Shown in pieces: positions 14,394 to 16,928 of a stretch of DNA of 16,928 bases. The first letter of the stretch is position 1. Each line of letters begins with the position of its first letter. The translations under genes and the position numbers were made by a program. Location: the NCBI GenBank assembly GCA_900543345.1, contig UQRJ01000030.1, forward strand, positions 1 to 16,928, written 5' to 3'. The DNA is from an uncultured Sporolactobacillus sp. Its GTDB lineage: Bacteria > Bacillota > Bacilli > Bacillales > Sporolactobacillaceae. The notes under the pieces were generated by a model. The model did not search any database. It was not told the origin of the DNA and saw nothing but the letters and a program-made list of their open reading frames with translations.

Positions 14394-15587
14394 TTAGTCG
14401 TTTTTATTTTCCCCGTTGCCGCGCCGCAGACCGCCGATGAACCGGCCGAGCCGGTCAAGCCCTTCTTTGAGCTCATCAAGCGAGTAGGCATAGGAAATTC
14501 TTAAGTAGCCTTCGCCGTATGCGGAAAATGCACTGCCCGGCACCGCTGCCAGCCGCTCCTCCTCCAGTAAACGCAATGCGAATGCTTCCGAACGCATGCC
14601 GAATTCGGCAATTGACGGGAAGACATAGAAAGCGCCCGACGGCCGAACGGTGTCAAGCCGCATCTGCCGCAGTCGCTCCATCACGTAGTCGAGGCGACGC
14701 CGATAGGCGCGGCGCATCGGCGCGGCGTCGTTCTTCCCGTTTGTCAGTGCTTCCAGGGCGGCGTATTGCGTAATGCTGGAAATGCAGGAAATGGCGTACT
14801 GATGGACTTTGATCAACTGCTCGGCGATCGGCCGGTCGGCCAAGATATACCCCATCCGCCACCCGGTCATCGCATGCGACTTGGATAGACCGTTGATGAC
14901 GATCGATTGCGCTTTCATGCCGGGGAGCGCACCGATCGACACATGACGCACGCCGTAGGTCAGCTCGCTATAGATCTCGTCGGAGACAATAAACACCGGC
15001 TGGCCGCGCAGCAGATCGGCAATTGCCGCGACTTCCGCCTCGCTCAGCACGCAGCCGGTCGGATTGGACGGATACGGCAACACGACGGCTTTGGTTCGTG
15101 CCGTCAAATGTGCAGCAATCTGCTTGGCCGTCAGCTTAAATGCCGTTTCGCGCGTATCGACGTAAACCGGTCGACCGCCGGCAAGAATGATCGGCGCCTC
15201 ATAGCCGGGATAGGCGGGGCCGGGCAGAATCACTTCGTCGCCCGGTTCGATAATCGCCCGAAATGCCAGATCAATCGCTTCGCTGGCACCGATCGTCGTG
15301 ATAATTTCCGTCTGTGAATCGTAGTGAAGATTGTATTTCTCGGCCACATATCCGGCGATTGCCCGCCGCAGCTCAAGCAAACCGGCATTGGCCGTATATG
15401 TCGTATGATTGTCGTTGATCGCCTGTTTGCCGGCTTCCTTGACATGCTCCGGCGTATGAAAATCCGGCTGGCCGAGCGTCAACGATACGGCACCGGGATA
15501 GCCGTTGACTTTGTTAAAAAAGCGGCGGATACCGCTGATTCGGATTGAGCGGACATGTCGGTTGACTAAATCTTTCATTTGCACCAT
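14394..15587 (-). CDS. patA: PatA-type aminotransferase (N-acetyl-LL-diaminopimelate aminotransferase)
   Basis: 397-residue fold-type I PLP aminotransferase. Landmarks: LGQPDF (38-43), TTIGASEAIDLAFR (97-110), PYPSNPTG (171-178), Asp203 and Tyr206 in SDEIYSELTY, Schiff-base Lys236 in NGLSKSHAMTGWRMG, and Arg363 in YLRISYAYS. The whole chain resembles B. subtilis PatA as I remember it (SGIRxF near the start, VHQYxxSCxSS near 261-271). PatA makes N-acetyl-LL-diaminopimelate in the acetylated branch of lysine and peptidoglycan-crosslink biosynthesis, a pathway also feeding spore dipicolinate. The ATG at 15587 has AAGGA 7 nt upstream. It lies 75 nt downstream of ilvE with an intrinsic terminator in between, so it depends on readthrough or an unseen promoter. 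A general aromatic or aspartate aminotransferase is the alternative reading. Confidence 0.85.
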   Translation of the reverse strand: MVQMKDLVNRHVRSIRISGIRRFFNKVNGYPGAVSLTLGQPDFHTPEHVKEAGKQAINDNHTTYTANAGLLELRRAIAGYVAEKYNLHYDSQTEIITTIGASEAIDLAFRAIIEPGDEVILPGPAYPGYEAPIILAGGRPVYVDTRETAFKLTAKQIAAHLTARTKAVVLPYPSNPTGCVLSEAEVAAIADLLRGQPVFIVSDEIYSELTYGVRHVSIGALPGMKAQSIVINGLSKSHAMTGWRMGYILADRPIAEQLIKVHQYAISCISSITQYAALEALTNGKNDAAPMRRAYRRRLDYVMERLRQMRLDTVRPSGAFYVFPSIAEFGMRSEAFALRLLEEERLAAVPGSAFSAYGEGYLRISYAYSLDELKEGLDRLGRFIGGLRRGNGENKND

Positions 15588-15614
15588 TTATCATTCCTTC
15601 TTTCATTTTGGACA

Positions 15615-15649
15615 AGCGAAAAGCCGCGGCGCAGTACCCGCCCGCGGCT
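15615..15649 (-). terminator. Intrinsic terminator between ilvE and patA
   Basis: On the minus strand a perfect 8-bp stem AGCCGCGG/CCGCGGCT with a 12-nt loop is followed by TTTTCGCTTGT. It starts 14 nt after the ilvE stop codon. Strong stem, short T tract; partial readthrough into patA is plausible. Confidence 0.8.
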
Positions 15650-15662
15650 CGATAGGTTGTTT

Positions 15663-16769
15663 TTATTCAGTGACCGGTTCCGGCTCCGCCTGCGCCTCCG
15701 GCCTGATTTCTCGAACCCAGCCGAATTTATCTTTGAGCTTTCCGGTTTGCAGTCCGGTCAACGCTCGATACAATTTTTCCGACAGCTTGCCGATTTCTCC
15801 ATTACCGACTTTAATCACCCGATCTTCCCACTTCAGGAAAACGATCGGCGAAATCACGGCCGCCGTCCCTGTACCGAATGCTTCCTGCAATTTCTGTTTT
15901 TCCGCTTTCTTGAACAGTTTTTTAACTGAAATCTTCCGCTCTTTGACCGTTATGCCCCACTTTTTCAATAGCGCGATCACCGAATCACGTGTCACGCCGG
16001 GGAGAATACTGCCGTCCAGCTCCGGCGTCCAGACTTCGTCGTCGATTTTGAAAAAGATGTTCATGCTGCCGACTTCTTCAATATACTTATGCTCGATACC
16101 GTCCAGCCAGAGAACCTGATCGAAGCCAAGTTCCTCCGCTTTAGACTGGGCCTTCAGTCCGGCCGCATAGTTGCCGCTTGTCTTAGCGAACCCAACGCCG
16201 CCGGGCACGGCCCGGACATACTGATCCTCGACATAAATCTTGACTGGCTTAACGGAATCACCAAAATAGGAGGCGACCGGCGACAGGATGACGACCAACT
16301 TATAGCTGCCGGACGGATGTACACCGAGAAACGGTTCCGTACCGATGATAAACGGACGGATATAGAGTGATTGCCCGGGTTTCGTCGGAATCCAGTCTTG
16401 CTCGATGGCAACCAACTTCTCGATGGCTTCGAGAACGAACGCTTCATCAATTTTCGGAATATTCAGTCGGTCACAGGAACAATTCAACCGTTTTAGGTTC
16501 ATCTCTGGGCGAAAGAGCAGGATCTTGCCCGCTGCCGATCGATAGGCCTTTAATCCTTCGAACACTTCCTGTCCATAATGAAAAATAGCCGCTGCCGGGT
16601 CAAGCATCAGCGGAGCATGCGGCACGATCCGCGGATTATACCAACCTCTGTCCGCCGCATAATCCATTTCAAACATATAATCGGTAAAAAATTTTCCAAA
16701 CCCCAAACGATCGGAATCCGGTTTTTCTTTCAACCGCTCGGCTTTTTCAAATGCGATCGGTTGCCCCAT
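15663..16769 (-). CDS. ilvE: Branched-chain amino acid aminotransferase IlvE
   Basis: 368-residue fold-type IV PLP enzyme that interconverts leucine, isoleucine and valine with their 2-keto acids, using glutamate/2-oxoglutarate. Family landmarks: IFHYGQEVFEGLKAYR (62-77), RPEMNLKRLN (87-96), LYIRPF (135-140), catalytic Lys196 in GGVGFAKTSGNYAA, QVLWLDG (218-224), EEVGSMN (231-237) and GTGTAAVISPI (299-309). Length and layout fit the long BCAT2-type enzymes. The C-terminal tail EAQAEPEPVTE is an acidic extension that I would not expect to be catalytic. The ATG at 16769 follows GGGGAGG with 8-nt spacing. An extended -10 promoter lies about 75 nt upstream. No T-box leader is present. It can also act in branched-chain fatty-acid precursor supply and in the final step of methionine regeneration in some bacilli. 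Confidence 0.94.
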   Translation of the reverse strand: MGQPIAFEKAERLKEKPDSDRLGFGKFFTDYMFEMDYAADRGWYNPRIVPHAPLMLDPAAAIFHYGQEVFEGLKAYRSAAGKILLFRPEMNLKRLNCSCDRLNIPKIDEAFVLEAIEKLVAIEQDWIPTKPGQSLYIRPFIIGTEPFLGVHPSGSYKLVVILSPVASYFGDSVKPVKIYVEDQYVRAVPGGVGFAKTSGNYAAGLKAQSKAEELGFDQVLWLDGIEHKYIEEVGSMNIFFKIDDEVWTPELDGSILPGVTRDSVIALLKKWGITVKERKISVKKLFKKAEKQKLQEAFGTGTAAVISPIVFLKWEDRVIKVGNGEIGKLSEKLYRALTGLQTGKLKDKFGWVREIRPEAQAEPEPVTE

Positions 16770-16845
16770 GTTCGAATCCTCCCCCGACGGCCTCCCCGCC
16801 CCCGGGGGGCAACAGGCGACCGCTGTAATTTATTGCTGCTCTTTC

Positions 16846-16874
16846 ATTATAGCAATCCGGAGGGAAAATCGCTA
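16846..16874 (-). promoter_or_regulatory. Extended -10 promoter of ilvE
   Basis: TGCTATAAT (16846-16854, minus) is a perfect extended -10 element. The hexamer TAGCGA (16869-16874) lies 17 nt upstream and matches -35 poorly. Between promoter and start codon is a GC palindrome, GCCCCC/GGGGGC, at 16798-16810, which could fold in the leader. Confidence 0.65.
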
Positions 16875-16903
16875 TACAAGGCGAAAAACTGATTGAGTCA
16901 AGT

Positions 16904-16928
16904 CTGTCTCTTATACACATCTGACGCT
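16904..16928. other. Residual Nextera read-1 adapter, reverse orientation (artefact)
   Basis: The last 25 bases are the reverse complement of the Tn5 mosaic end followed by GACGCT of the Nextera read-1 adapter. This is library-preparation sequence and should be trimmed. The genome part of the contig therefore stops about 135 nt upstream of ilvE. Confidence 0.97.

Noticed and set aside
32..16903. Mobile elements, CRISPR, tRNA or rRNA genes
   Set aside because: I saw no transposase or integrase frame, no regularly spaced repeats and no tRNA-like cloverleaf with a TTCRA arm. The only transposon-related sequences are the adapter mosaic ends.

Overview
The window is an assembled contig that still carries Illumina Nextera transposon-adapter sequence at both ends (1-31 and 16904-16928). 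The genomic part, about 32-16903, comes from a low- to moderate-GC Gram-positive, endospore-forming bacterium of the Bacillales (Bacillota). Reasons: strong AGGAGG-type ribosome binding sites, an S-box (SAM-I) riboswitch, a LysM-GH18 spore-cortex hydrolase without a signal peptide, a SpoIIM-family protein, and PatA, MtnE, YisL and RecQ proteins that resemble the Bacillus subtilis versions as I remember them. A Sporolactobacillaceae-like host would fit, but that is inference.

Layout. Region 1 (32-5702, all minus strand) is a five-gene oligopeptide ABC importer operon, oppD-oppF-oppB-oppC-oppA, with oppA cut off by the contig end. It is read from a sigma-A-type promoter through a SAM-I riboswitch with an overlapping antiterminator and an intrinsic terminator. 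Region 2 (5768-8828) holds a minus-strand LysM-LysM-GH18 enzyme (SleL/YaaH type) divergent from a plus-strand aminotransferase that closely resembles the methionine-salvage enzyme MtnE. Region 3 (8829-11980, minus) holds RecQ helicase, a six-TM potassium channel with an intact S4 segment and TVGYGD filter, and a YisL-family membrane protein. Region 4 (12141-13973) holds an isochorismatase-family hydrolase (minus) divergent from a small heat-shock protein (plus), which converges on a SpoIIM-family membrane protein (minus). Region 5 (14394-16874, minus) is a branched-chain aminotransferase (IlvE), an intrinsic terminator, and a PatA-type aminotransferase.

How the parts connect. The clearest regulatory story is the opp operon. 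A SAM-sensing switch should turn peptide uptake on when SAM, and so methionine, is low, which suggests a methionine-scavenging peptide or sulfur-compound importer. The nearby MtnE-like enzyme regenerates methionine from its keto acid, so the left half of the window has a methionine theme, although no S-box was found in front of mtnE. The LysM-GH18 gene and the Hsp20 gene share a CATAnGCTA motif at nearly the same distance from their start codons, which hints at shared mother-cell (sigma-E/K-like) control. Base composition differs visibly between the AT-richer opp operon and the GC-rich genes from about 5820 onward.

I found no tRNA, rRNA, CRISPR array, insertion sequence or prophage gene. I did not find an unmistakably new multi-gene system. 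The points most worth a second look are riboswitch control of opp, the 20-bp perfect palindrome over the potassium-channel promoter, and the unexplained structured spacer at 14103-14393.
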